A stretch of 36,842 nucleotides of DNA from Candidatus Tidjanibacter faecipullorum (GCA_019116245.1 DXCC01000023.1:1-36842), one strand, 5' to 3'; shown: positions 28,346 to 35,957, counted from the stretch's first letter. Program-made: numbers and translations. The notes: generated by a model not told the origin, from the letters alone.

Positions 28346-29716
28346 TCAGATCACCGAGACCTGGTCGGGGTGCAGTTTCATTTTGCGCAACTGGAAGAAG
28401 ATCAGTACAGCGGCCAGGATGGCGGAGAGCACGTCGGCGATCGGCAGGCTGATCCATACCCCCTTGGCGCCGTAGATGCCCGGCAGGATGGCCAGCAGCG
28501 GCAGCAGGAAGAGCAACTGACGGGTCAGCGATAGCAGGATGGCCTTCTGCGGTTTGCCGATATATTGGAAGAAGCCCGACGAGATGATTTGGAAGCCGAC
28601 GATGGGGAAAGCGAGCAGGGCGGTCTTGAGACCAAGCTCGGCGACGTTGAGCAGTGTCTCGTCGGTGGTGAAGATGCCGGCTACCCAGTGGGGGAAGAAG
28701 TGGCCGAGCAGGAAGCCGAAGGTGGTGACACAGACGGCGCAGAAGACTGTCAGCCGGTAAACGGCGGTGACGCGGCCGAACTGGCGGGCACCGAAGTTGA
28801 AGCCCACGATCGGCTGCATGCCCTGGTTGAAACCGTTGACGATCATTACGAAGAGCATCAGTACGCGGTTGACGATGCCGTAGGCGCCGATCGAAATGTC
28901 GCCTCCGGTCCGCTTGAGGGCGTTGTTGATGAAGATCACCACGATGCTGGCGCAGATGTTCAGCAGGAAGGGGGCCAGACCGATCGAAATCACTTTCCGC
29001 ACGATGGTGCTCATGAAGCGGAAGGTCCCCCGCTTGAGGTAGAGGAAGTGTTTCTTGTTGAGGAAGTGGGTCAGTTCGAGGCCGAGGGCAACGCACTGGC
29101 CGATGAGGGTGGCGAAGGCCGACCCCTTTACGCCCCAGCGGAAACCGAAGATGAAGAGCGGGTTCAGACAGACGACGATCAGCACCGTGATGAGCATGAA
29201 GGTCATGGCCTTTTTCGGGTAGCCCGAGGCGCGCAGGATCTCGTTCAGTCCCAGAAAGACGTGGGTCACGACGTTGCCGGCCAGGATGATGCGCATGAAG
29301 TCACGGGCGTAGGGAATGGTGGCGTCGCTGGCGCCGAAACTGTAGAGGATCGGGTCGAGGAACACCAGACCGATGATGGTGAGGGTCAGACCGATGACGA
29401 CGTTCAGCATGACGGCGTTGCTCAGGATCAGGAAGGCGCGCTGCTTGTTGCCCTGGCCCAGTCGGATGGAGGTGAGCGACGAGGCGCCCACGCCGATCAG
29501 GGCGCCGAAGGCGGTCAGCAGGTTCATGAGGGGCATGGCGATGGCCAGCCCGCTCATGGCCATGGGACCGACGCCGTGGCCGATGAAGATACTGTCGATG
29601 ATGTTATAGAGCGACGAGGAGGACATGGCGATGATGGCCGGCAACGCATAGCGTTTCAGCAGTTTGCCGACCGGTTCGGTCCCCAGCAGCTCCGGGTTGT
29701 TGCTTGTCAGTGCCAT
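28346..29716 (-). CDS. MATE family multidrug/sodium antiporter
   Basis: Inner-membrane exporter expected to expel cationic drugs or metabolites in exchange for Na+ or H+. The 456-residue protein has the usual twelve hydrophobic segments in two similar halves. The first half starts LLKRYALPAIIAMSSSSLYNIIDSIFIGHGVGPMAMSGLAIAMPL, and the second has RKVISIGLAPFLLNICASIVVIFINNAL and NGFNQGMQPIVGFNFGARQFGRV, which is diagnostic of the MepA/DinF-like branch. The start at 29716 is the only one giving a complete first half. It has its own -7 element and shares a terminator with cysS. Substrate is unknown. Confidence 0.95.
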   Translation of the reverse strand: MALTSNNPELLGTEPVGKLLKRYALPAIIAMSSSSLYNIIDSIFIGHGVGPMAMSGLAIAMPLMNLLTAFGALIGVGASSLTSIRLGQGNKQRAFLILSNAVMLNVVIGLTLTIIGLVFLDPILYSFGASDATIPYARDFMRIILAGNVVTHVFLGLNEILRASGYPKKAMTFMLITVLIVVCLNPLFIFGFRWGVKGSAFATLIGQCVALGLELTHFLNKKHFLYLKRGTFRFMSTIVRKVISIGLAPFLLNICASIVVIFINNALKRTGGDISIGAYGIVNRVLMLFVMIVNGFNQGMQPIVGFNFGARQFGRVTAVYRLTVFCAVCVTTFGFLLGHFFPHWVAGIFTTDETLLNVAELGLKTALLAFPIVGFQIISSGFFQYIGKPQKAILLSLTRQLLFLLPLLAILPGIYGAKGVWISLPIADVLSAILAAVLIFFQLRKMKLHPDQVSVI

Positions 29717-29803
29717 AAGTGAAAAGGGCCTTTCGGGGAATGAAGGTCACCGCTGCGGCAGCGGATGAGGCTGCCCGGCTGCGGTGCCGTTCCCGAGGCG
29801 TCG

Positions 29804-29811
29804 CAAAGGTA
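29804..29811 (-). promoter_or_regulatory. Putative -7 promoter element of the MATE gene
   Basis: Minus-strand TACCTTTG, an exact consensus match followed by CG, 88 bases before the start. The same TACCTTTGCG decamer occurs before mnmA and before the DUF4954 gene. Confidence 0.55.
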
Positions 29812-30023
29812 CGAAACAACTCCGAGATTGGCGAGCGGTTTGCGGGTGCGCGAGATGATTATTTTTAACCGGACGTGAAGGCGGTCGGAATCGGCTGTGT
29901 GTCAGCAACGATTTGTTATGGCCCTACTTGTGGGGTGATCGGATGGATCGGACAAGCGGGTGTGAAGCGAAGATCGGGCCGAAGATCGGAGCCTCGGAGT
30001 GATCCGGAGACAATAATTTGTTC

Positions 30024-30031
30024 TATATTTG
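30024..30031 (+). promoter_or_regulatory. Putative -7 promoter element of the lipoprotein gene
   Basis: TATATTTG is an exact TAnnTTTG match 49 bases before the start at 30080. It probably also drives the DUF898-like gene downstream. Confidence 0.52.
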
Positions 30032-30079
30032 TACAGCCTTTCGGCGGTGTATGCCGGAAGCGGCAATGTGACTTGAATT

Positions 30080-30889
30080 ATGAAGAATTTTTGGCTGGCT
30101 GTCGGTGTGGCCGCCCTGATGTTGGGTAGTGCGTGCAACCGGCAGGGCAAAACGGATAATATCGATATCATTCAATCCTACGTCTCCAAGGGGGAGGTGA
30201 TCGTTGCCGATTCGCTGCCCGTCACGCTGCCAATCGAGCAGGGGTGTGGCCGGGTGGTCATCCGCAAGGCTCCCCGCCAGACGGTCGATGTGGTGTTCGA
30301 TGTGCAGGATGCCGATCTGCTCTATGGCAAGATTCTGGATGTCAGCGATACGGCCAATATCCGGATCAGTCAGATCGTGTTGCCGGACGGCAGCGGTGAC
30401 GGCCCCTTCGGACGGACGGTAGAGTACGACCTGCCGATGCGCGGCGCCTATCATCTCCGGATCGGCGAGAACATGATGGCCGGCGAGCCGTGGGGCGGCG
30501 ATTTCTTTCTGGAACTTTTCCTGGGTACAAAGATTCCCTATACGTTGGGCCGCAACTATTTCGTGCGCAATGATTACGAAGCCGAGCGGCTGTCTTCGCC
30601 GGTCATTGCCACGCAGGAACAGTTCGATGCCGTCTTCGACGGGGCAGCCGTCATGGGGGCGCAGCCCACGCCGATCGACTTTTCGCGGCAGTATGTGATC
30701 GCCATTGTCGAACCGGCTACCGACCAGTCCGTGCATTATACGGTACGTAATCTGGCCAGAATTGACGGCAAACTGGTGCTGCAATACCGGCGCGAGGTGG
30801 GGGAGAAGCGTTCCTATTCCGTGCGTCCTTTCCTGATGGTGGTGGTCGATACCCTGTATGACGGCCCCGTGGAGCTGCTCGCGGAGTGA
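30080..30889 (+). CDS. Bacteroidales lipoprotein of unknown function, two beta-rich domains
   Basis: A 269-residue precursor with a lipoprotein signal (MKNFWLAVGVAALMLGSAC; lipobox GSAC). The first domain (~55-155) has a compact set of motifs: GCGRVVIRKAPRQTVDVVF, DADLLYGKILD, NIRISQIVLPDG, DGPFGRTVEYDL and GENMMAGEPWGGDFFLEL. The second (~155-269) starts NYFVRNDYEAERL and continues with FDAVFDGAAVMG, PTPIDFSRQYVIAIVEPATD and SVRPFLMVVVDTLYDGPVEL. From memory, the second pattern occurs in Bacteroidales envelope proteins next to META/HslJ-like or protease-inhibitor-like domains; I cannot confirm a family. The well-patterned motifs suggest a conserved fold rather than a random secreted protein. 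It probably forms a unit with the membrane-protein gene 96 bases downstream. Confidence 0.72.
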   Translation: MKNFWLAVGVAALMLGSACNRQGKTDNIDIIQSYVSKGEVIVADSLPVTLPIEQGCGRVVIRKAPRQTVDVVFDVQDADLLYGKILDVSDTANIRISQIVLPDGSGDGPFGRTVEYDLPMRGAYHLRIGENMMAGEPWGGDFFLELFLGTKIPYTLGRNYFVRNDYEAERLSSPVIATQEQFDAVFDGAAVMGAQPTPIDFSRQYVIAIVEPATDQSVHYTVRNLARIDGKLVLQYRREVGEKRSYSVRPFLMVVVDTLYDGPVELLAE

Positions 30890-30985
30890 GCTCCGGCTGT
30901 CCGCCATTCGGAAAAGTGGAGTGCAACAGACGAAAAATGTCCGTGCCGCGTTAGGTAGGCGGACCAAATTAGCGAGCTGCAAATC

Positions 30986-31981
30986 ATGCGATCCTATTTT
31001 CAATGTCATATCGAGGGCCGGCGGTTGCTGTTGCCCTGGCTGGTTGCGCTGGTTCTGACCGTAGGGGCGGCGTGGGTCTATGGCGCCGTGCTGATGCCGG
31101 CCGCGCCGGCGGATCCCCGCTTGGACGGTCATTTCCTGCTCGGTATCCTGTGGACGCTGTTGCTGGGCATCTGCCTGCTGGCGGCCCAGTGTGTGTACTA
31201 CTACTTTTTCGTGCGGGCAACGCTGTGCGGCACGTCGCTGTATGGCGAGGCCGTCGAGGCCGACTACGATCCGACGCAGTATGTGCGCCTGTGTGCGAAG
31301 GGCATCCTGTTGAGTGCGGTGACCTGCGGTATCTACCTGCCCTGGCTGGTGGTCTCGCTGGTCCGCTATTTTGCCTCGGCGGTCATTCACCGGCTCTTCC
31401 TGTGCGAGGAGCCCCGTTATCGCGGACGGGGCAGCGTGCTGTTTGCCTACGGAGTGCTGTTGGGCGTGGTCCCGATGGTGATTTTGCCCTTTGCCGCCTC
31501 CTTTTTCCTGCTGGCCGGCGGACGGGCGGTGATCGGCGTGCTGCTGCTGATTGTGTCGGTGTGGCTATTGGCGTTCCTGCGGGCGCTGACGCTGCGCTAT
31601 CTGGTGAACTTTTCCCTGGCACACCGCCGGTTGACCACGACGGTCAACGGCTGGCAGGCGGGCTGGTTCGTCTTCGGCCAACTGCTGCTGGCCGGCATTA
31701 CGCTCGGCATCTATTGGCCGATGGCGCTGCTGCGCATCTGGCGCTACTATGTCGGCCGGACGGTGATCGGCGATGAAACAGTGGAGATGCGCTTCGGCTT
31801 CTCCACGTCGCTGCTGACCGACTTTGGAAGGCTGTTCGTTCAGCTGCTGCTGACGGTGGTAACCTGCGGTATCTATCTGCCGTGGGGCTATGCGCGCACC
31901 ATGGAGCTGTTGATCGGCCGTACCTATGTCGAGGAGACGGAACCGGAGGAGGCAGCCCCGATGCCGGTCGATTATTGCTGA
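30986..31981 (+). CDS. DUF898/YjgN-like multi-pass membrane protein
   Basis: A 331-residue membrane protein with seven or eight hydrophobic segments and unknown role. A GIY(L/W)P motif at the end of a membrane helix recurs three times: SAVTCGIYLPW (Thr113), AGITLGIYWPM (Thr239) and TVVTCGIYLPW (Thr293). Each is followed by an Arg/Tyr-containing helix (LVRYFA, IWRYYVGRTVIG, MELLIGRTYV). This repeated TxGIYxPW-helix-Tyr pattern is typical of DUF898 (YjgN) proteins. The tail is acidic and Pro-rich. No independent promoter is seen after the upstream lipoprotein gene, so co-transcription is likely; a hairpin terminator follows. Confidence 0.75.
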   Translation: MRSYFQCHIEGRRLLLPWLVALVLTVGAAWVYGAVLMPAAPADPRLDGHFLLGILWTLLLGICLLAAQCVYYYFFVRATLCGTSLYGEAVEADYDPTQYVRLCAKGILLSAVTCGIYLPWLVVSLVRYFASAVIHRLFLCEEPRYRGRGSVLFAYGVLLGVVPMVILPFAASFFLLAGGRAVIGVLLLIVSVWLLAFLRALTLRYLVNFSLAHRRLTTTVNGWQAGWFVFGQLLLAGITLGIYWPMALLRIWRYYVGRTVIGDETVEMRFGFSTSLLTDFGRLFVQLLLTVVTCGIYLPWGYARTMELLIGRTYVEETEPEEAAPMPVDYC

Positions 31982-32007
31982 TCGTGTCGGGCAGAAAAAA
32001 ATAACGG

Positions 32008-32044
32008 ATAAGGCGGAATCATCTGATGATTCCGCCTTATTTGG
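32008..32044 (+). terminator. Intrinsic terminator after the DUF898-like gene
   Basis: ATAAGGCGGAATCATC (32008-32023) and GATGATTCCGCCTTAT (32025-32040) are perfect inverted repeats around one T, forming a stem of at least 14 bp, followed by a modest TTATTT tail. Confidence 0.82.
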
Positions 32045-32076
32045 CATGTGATTTGCAGTAAACAAAGTAGGAAAGG

Positions 32077-32255
32077 TTCGGAAAACAGGTGTCCGTTGGC
32101 AAGGCGGACAATAGAACAACAGGTTTTTGCGTTAGTTTTCCGAAGACATCCGAAAAGGTTTCTTCATTTATTTAAGTTTGGGTTAGTAGTTTTGGGACGC
32201 AATACTCCCAAAGAGACAACAGGAGGCCACCGCGACGATGCCCTCCTGTTTTTTT
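32077..32255 (+). ncRNA. Candidate structured small RNA
   Basis: This gene-free stretch has nested inverted repeats and ends in a plus-strand terminator, although no plus-strand gene precedes it (the previous gene has its own terminator). TTCGGAAAAC (32077-32086) pairs with GTTTTCCGAA (32135-32144). Inside, TGTCCG (32090-32095) pairs with CGGACA (32105-32110). Further on, TTTGGG (32191-32196) pairs with CCCAAA (32207-32212). Two exact -7 matches lie inside (TAAGTTTG at 32173-32180 and TAGTTTTG at 32187-32194), so the transcript could instead be a short RNA from about 32200 to 32255. No clear promoter is seen before 32077. It does not resemble tmRNA, SRP RNA or RNase P RNA as I know them. Confidence 0.35.
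32218..32255 (+). terminator. Intrinsic terminator, plus strand
   Basis: AACAGGAGG (32218-32226) pairs with CCTCCTGTT (32242-32250), a 15-base loop between, and a T run extends to 32255. The T run is on the plus strand, so it ends a plus-strand transcript rather than rlmH; the hairpin could still assist rlmH termination. Confidence 0.8.
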
Positions 32256-32271
32256 GTGCCCGGGCCGCGCC

Positions 32272-32745
32272 CTATTCGTGGTGGTAGGGGGTGTTGTGGA
32301 TGATCGAGAAGGCGCGGTAGAGCTGTTCGGCGAAGATGGCGCGGATGATCTGGTGCGAGAAGGTCATCCGCGAGAGCGACAGCAGGGCGTCGGCCCGGTC
32401 ATATACCGCTTTCGAGAAGCCGTATGGGCCGCCGATGACGAAACAGATGCGCCGGCCGCCGGCGGCCAGACGCCGTTCGAGCCACGAGGCAAACTCCACG
32501 GAACGCATCTCCTCTCCCTTTTCGTCGAGCAGTACGACGGTGTCGCCCGGTCCGAACTGGCGCAGCAGGAGCTCTCCCTCGGACTGCTTCTGCTGCTCGG
32601 CGGGCAGCTTGCGGCTGGTGCGCACGTCGGGCAGGAAGACGACCGAGAATTTCGCATAACGGCCGATCCGTTTGGCGTAGTCGGCGATGAGGGCGGCAAT
32701 TTCGGGCGCGTCCGTTTTGCCGATGGCGATCAGGTCAATATCCAT
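32272..32745 (-). CDS. rlmH: 23S rRNA pseudouridine-1915 N3-methyltransferase RlmH
   Basis: SPOUT-family methyltransferase acting on pseudouridine 1915 in helix 69 of 23S rRNA on the assembled 70S ribosome. The 157-residue length is standard. It starts MDIDLIAIGKTDAPEI; the open frame continuing upstream in the same phase is an out-of-frame shadow of the next gene. Hallmarks are GPGDTVVLLDEKGEEMRSVEFA, the SAM-binding knot CFVIGGPYGFS, and the invariant C-terminal segment LSLSRMTFSHQIIRAIFAEQLYRA with the final YHHE. It is the last gene of a three-gene minus-strand operon, 22 bases after the degenerate GH2 gene, an unusual companion for a ribosome modifier. Confidence 0.97.
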   Translation of the reverse strand: MDIDLIAIGKTDAPEIAALIADYAKRIGRYAKFSVVFLPDVRTSRKLPAEQQKQSEGELLLRQFGPGDTVVLLDEKGEEMRSVEFASWLERRLAAGGRRICFVIGGPYGFSKAVYDRADALLSLSRMTFSHQIIRAIFAEQLYRAFSIIHNTPYHHE

Positions 32746-32767
32746 GTGGGGCAGTCGTTTCGGTCCG

Positions 32768-34114
32768 TCAGTCCGGAATTTCCGGGGTGAGGTCCAGGTC
32801 GGAGTTCCATTCGCCCTCCGCGCCCGCATAGATGACCGGCCGGTCGGGGTCGGCCTGACGGAGCCAGCGGTAGGTCTTGTAGAAATTGTAGCCGTTGCCG
32901 CTCGGTTCGCCCAGCGAACGGGCGATGATGCAGACGTGGTTGCGCGAGCGGTAGAACATGGCTTGCGTGCGGGCCATGTATTCGGCCAGCCAGGCGGGGT
33001 CGTTGCTCGGCGTACCTCCCACGCGACGGTCTTCGGTCCGGTAGTCGGTGCCGATGTTGGCCTGGTCGATGACGTACATGCCCAGTGCATCGCAGAGGTC
33101 GTAGAACCAGTAGGGTTGCGGACGGTGGGGCCACAGGGTGTCGTAGCCCGCTTTCTTGAACCGGCGGATGTCGGCCCGCAGGGCATCGGGCGTGGTGGCG
33201 TCATAGCGTGCGACGCGCAGCTGGACGGGCTCGCCGTTGCGGAGGATCCGGCCGTCGGCGAAGGCGGTCTGCCCGAAACCGGTCCGGAAGGGAACGTATT
33301 CCAGGATGCGGTCGCCGTGGCGGATGAAGAGGTTGCCCGAGTAGAGGCGGGGCGAGGCGGCGCTCCACCGGTTCCGGGCGGCGCCGTAGACGGGCATCTC
33401 CACGTGCATCGTGTCGCAGGTGCCCGCGTCCAGCGAGACGGGGAAGGAGAGGAAGTCTTCGACCTTGCCCTGGGGCGAGAAGACGTCGAAGCAGAGCGAG
33501 AAGGATTCCGACGAGTGGGAGGCGTTCTCGACGACCACTTCGGCGAAGAGTGTGCCGGAGCCGTCTTCATTGAGCGCGGTGCCGATCGTGTAGTCCCGGA
33601 TGCGCAGGCGCGGCTGGGCATAGAGGAAACAGCCCGTCAGGGCGGGACGGTCGTCGGCCAGGGCCGATTCGGGTTCGTCCGTGTCGTTCGGCAGCGTGAT
33701 GACGACGCGGTTGGGGGCGTCGCTCCGCACGCAGGACTGGATCTCGAATTCGGAGGGAACGCCGCTGTCGCGGGCCGAGCCGATCTCCGTGCCGTTCACG
33801 GTGACGGTGTGGCTGTTGCGGCTGCCTTCCGTGTGGAGCAGAATGATGCGGTCGGCCCAGAACTCGGGCGGCACGAACGAGAAGGCGTAGTGGATGCCGG
33901 TCGAGTCGGCCGTCTGGCTGAACTGTTCGACGGGCAGGTAGTTCCAGTCGGTCTCGCGGTCGCCGGCGGCGGCCGTGGCGCGGATGGTATAGCTCATGAA
34001 TTCGCTGCGCCGGTCGCTGCGGTTGCGATCGGTGGTCTGCGGCAGGGGCAGCGGTTCCGATGCAGCAGCCTGCAGGGCGCACAGCGCGGCGAGCAACAGA
34101 AGGATTCGTTTCAT
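32768..34114 (-). CDS. Secreted LacZ-like GH2 protein, truncated and catalytically degenerate
   Basis: The start at 34114 gives a signal peptide (MKRILLLLAALCALQAAAS). The 448-residue precursor follows GH2 beta-galactosidase order. First is a sugar-binding jelly-roll (WNYLPVEQFSQTADSTGIHYAF, HTVTVNGTEIGSA), then an immunoglobulin-like domain (~175-300), then the first half of the TIM barrel. Barrel motifs are recognisable but altered. LacZ DEANIETHG reads DQANIGTDY here (Gln351, Gly355). The acid/base motif SLGNE(A/S)GNG reads SLGEPSGNG (Glu403, Pro404), so the catalytic Glu position is Pro. The protein stops shortly after EWNSDLDLTPEIPD, before the part of the barrel that carries the nucleophile Glu. 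Nothing downstream could restore it because rlmH starts 22 bases later. It is probably a non-hydrolytic carbohydrate-binding or scaffold protein. The gene starts 13 bases after the DUF4954 stop. Confidence 0.82.
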   Translation of the reverse strand: MKRILLLLAALCALQAAASEPLPLPQTTDRNRSDRRSEFMSYTIRATAAAGDRETDWNYLPVEQFSQTADSTGIHYAFSFVPPEFWADRIILLHTEGSRNSHTVTVNGTEIGSARDSGVPSEFEIQSCVRSDAPNRVVITLPNDTDEPESALADDRPALTGCFLYAQPRLRIRDYTIGTALNEDGSGTLFAEVVVENASHSSESFSLCFDVFSPQGKVEDFLSFPVSLDAGTCDTMHVEMPVYGAARNRWSAASPRLYSGNLFIRHGDRILEYVPFRTGFGQTAFADGRILRNGEPVQLRVARYDATTPDALRADIRRFKKAGYDTLWPHRPQPYWFYDLCDALGMYVIDQANIGTDYRTEDRRVGGTPSNDPAWLAEYMARTQAMFYRSRNHVCIIARSLGEPSGNGYNFYKTYRWLRQADPDRPVIYAGAEGEWNSDLDLTPEIPD

Positions 34115-34127
34115 CGTGTCGTATGCG

Positions 34128-35867
34128 TTACAGATTGCGTACCGTGTGGAAATCGGCCATGCGGGCCTCCTCGTCCGCCATGTCCAGTCCGTAGCCCACG
34201 GCCATCGACGGCGCGTTTTCGGCCCGCAGATCGTCGGCTGCCAGGGCGTCGAGTTGTTCGGCGGCAGCAAGGCCGGCGGCCCGGGCCGTTTCGATCTCCC
34301 CGGGCGTCGGGGTGTGGCCGAGCTGTTCGGTCAGGCGGGCCAGCGCCCAGCCCGCCGCATAGTGGGGGTAGCGGGCGTCGGCGTCACGCAGGGCGGCCGT
34401 TACGTGCTCCAGCGAGGCGCAGGAACCGTCCGCAATCGCCTCGAGCAGCGCATTGACGACGGCGACGGGCATGTAGAGGCCGCACAGGTCGGTCCAGCCT
34501 CCCTCGCCGAGCGGGTCGGGGGTCTTCGAAGCGGCCAGCATGGCTCCCAGCTGCCGTTCGTAGGCCAACCGGTAGAGGCGGATGCCGCGACGCAGCATGG
34601 CCGTGCGGATGCGGAGGCGCTGGTGGATGACCACGTCGCCCGTGGCCTTGGCCTGCAGCTCTTCGCACAGCGCCAGTCCGCGGGCGATGCGCTCGGCCAG
34701 GTAGGGGTTCTCCGCTTCGAAGCGGATGAGGTCCGTGGCGTGGGCGTCGCGGCGGTCGCGTGCCGGCCATTTGGCAAAGTCGCGCTTCGGGCCGCAGGCG
34801 GCCAGGTTGGCGGCCGGCATCAGCCACGACTGTCCCTCCTGCTCGATGAGGAGCGAGAAGGGGAACGAGCTGGTGTCGGGGTGGCATTTGTGGCGGCCGA
34901 TGACGGTCGTGAAGGCACCGTCGAGGGCGGGCAGCATCATGTAGGCGTCGCTGCCGTATTTGCAGCCCCGCTGGTGAATGCCCTGGTGAACGGGACCCGA
35001 CTTGAGCAGGTGGTTGCTCTGGTTGGTGCCGCTGCCGGCGTTGAAGAAGGAGAACAGACCGGCGATCAGCAGGGTGGACTTGTGGTGCGAAATGGTATAG
35101 GGGCCGGCCAGTACGCTGCACAGCTCGCCGTTCTCGCAGTGGCTGCCCGCAAAAAGCAGCGAATCCGTCACCGAGAGGGCCGAGGCATGCGTGCCGTTGC
35201 CGAAGAAGCAGCGTTCGCCCGTGGTGCCGTTCTCCACGATGCTGTTGCCGCAGACGATGAAGTCGCGCAGCCGGACGTCGGCACCCAGGTAGGTGCGCTG
35301 GCCGGCATGCGAGCAGACGGTACCGTTGGCCAGCGACGAAACTCCCTCCAGCACGGCGTCGGGGCCTATGCAGACGTTGCGCAGGATGCCGCAGGCGCGG
35401 ATGCTGGCCCGCTCGCCGATGGTGCCCATCGACGAGGCGGCCGGTACGGTGTATTCCCGTTCGATCATGCGGCCGAGCCGTTCGGCCACCTCCGGGCGGT
35501 GGCGGAAGAGGGCGATCAGGTAGGCGGTCTGGGCGGTGAGGGCCGGATAGAGCGGCACCTCGCGGCCGCCCCCTTCGTTGATGACCGCTACGGGGGTGCC
35601 GCAACCGAAACTGCTGCGGCCGACCGTCTCGACAACGGCGGTCTGTTCGATGCGTGCGCCCCGCCGGATGTCGCAGTTGGCGAGGGTGCCGACGTTGCGG
35701 AGCGTGACCTCGCCGGCGATGCGCACTTCGCCGCCAAAGCCGCAGTGGGCAATGCAGGCGGGTGAGAAGTCCTCCGTTACGAGGATGCGGTCCCAGTCGT
35801 CGGCCGTGCAGCCCTGGGCTGCGAGCTGGCGACGCTGGTCGGCGGAGAGGGGTTGGTATTCGTTCAT
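34128..35867 (-). CDS. DUF4954 protein with left-handed beta-helix (hexapeptide repeats)
   Basis: A cytoplasmic protein (no signal peptide) of 579 residues. The start at 35867 gives MNEYQPLSADQRRQLAAQGC; the in-frame extension to 36068 crosses the promoter. From residue ~55 to ~300 it has imperfect hexapeptide repeats such as GEVRIAGEVTLRNVGTLANCDI, GPDAVLEGVSSLANGTVC and GTTGERCFFGNGTH, the left-handed beta-helix of nucleotidyl- and acyltransferases. A conserved block follows (HHKSTLLIAGLFSFFNAGSGTNQSNH, KYGSDAYMMLPA, GRHKCHPDTS), then a helical C-terminal part of ~200 residues. This matches the DUF4954 family as I recall it in Bacteroidota; its reaction is unknown. It leads an operon with the degenerate GH2 gene and rlmH. 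Confidence 0.85.
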   Translation of the reverse strand: MNEYQPLSADQRRQLAAQGCTADDWDRILVTEDFSPACIAHCGFGGEVRIAGEVTLRNVGTLANCDIRRGARIEQTAVVETVGRSSFGCGTPVAVINEGGGREVPLYPALTAQTAYLIALFRHRPEVAERLGRMIEREYTVPAASSMGTIGERASIRACGILRNVCIGPDAVLEGVSSLANGTVCSHAGQRTYLGADVRLRDFIVCGNSIVENGTTGERCFFGNGTHASALSVTDSLLFAGSHCENGELCSVLAGPYTISHHKSTLLIAGLFSFFNAGSGTNQSNHLLKSGPVHQGIHQRGCKYGSDAYMMLPALDGAFTTVIGRHKCHPDTSSFPFSLLIEQEGQSWLMPAANLAACGPKRDFAKWPARDRRDAHATDLIRFEAENPYLAERIARGLALCEELQAKATGDVVIHQRLRIRTAMLRRGIRLYRLAYERQLGAMLAASKTPDPLGEGGWTDLCGLYMPVAVVNALLEAIADGSCASLEHVTAALRDADARYPHYAAGWALARLTEQLGHTPTPGEIETARAAGLAAAEQLDALAADDLRAENAPSMAVGYGLDMADEEARMADFHTVRNL

Positions 35868-35926
35868 GGTGACAGGTCTTTTGCAGGTGGGGTCCGACGG
35901 GCCGGTTGCGGCGGACGGACACCCCG

Positions 35927-35957
35927 CAAAGGTACCGGTTTTGCGCCGAAACAGCAA
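35927..35957 (-). promoter_or_regulatory. Promoter of the DUF4954-GH2-rlmH operon
   Basis: On the minus strand TTG (35957-35955) is followed after 20 bases by TACCTTTG (35934-35927), an exact -7 match. The predicted leader is about 55 bases. Confidence 0.6.

Larger units (their letters stand above)
29717..30079. other. Divergent intergenic region with two promoters
   Basis: The 363 bases between the MATE and lipoprotein starts contain the two -7 elements listed separately. Between them are short repeated words, including CGAAGATCGG twice within 25 bases (around 29968-29994). No gene is supported. Confidence 0.5.

Noticed and set aside
32272-33621. 449-codon minus-strand frame that contains rlmH at its end
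   Set aside because: The upstream ~290 codons are an out-of-frame Thr/Ser/Arg/Pro-rich reading of the GH2-like gene; RlmH starts at 32745.
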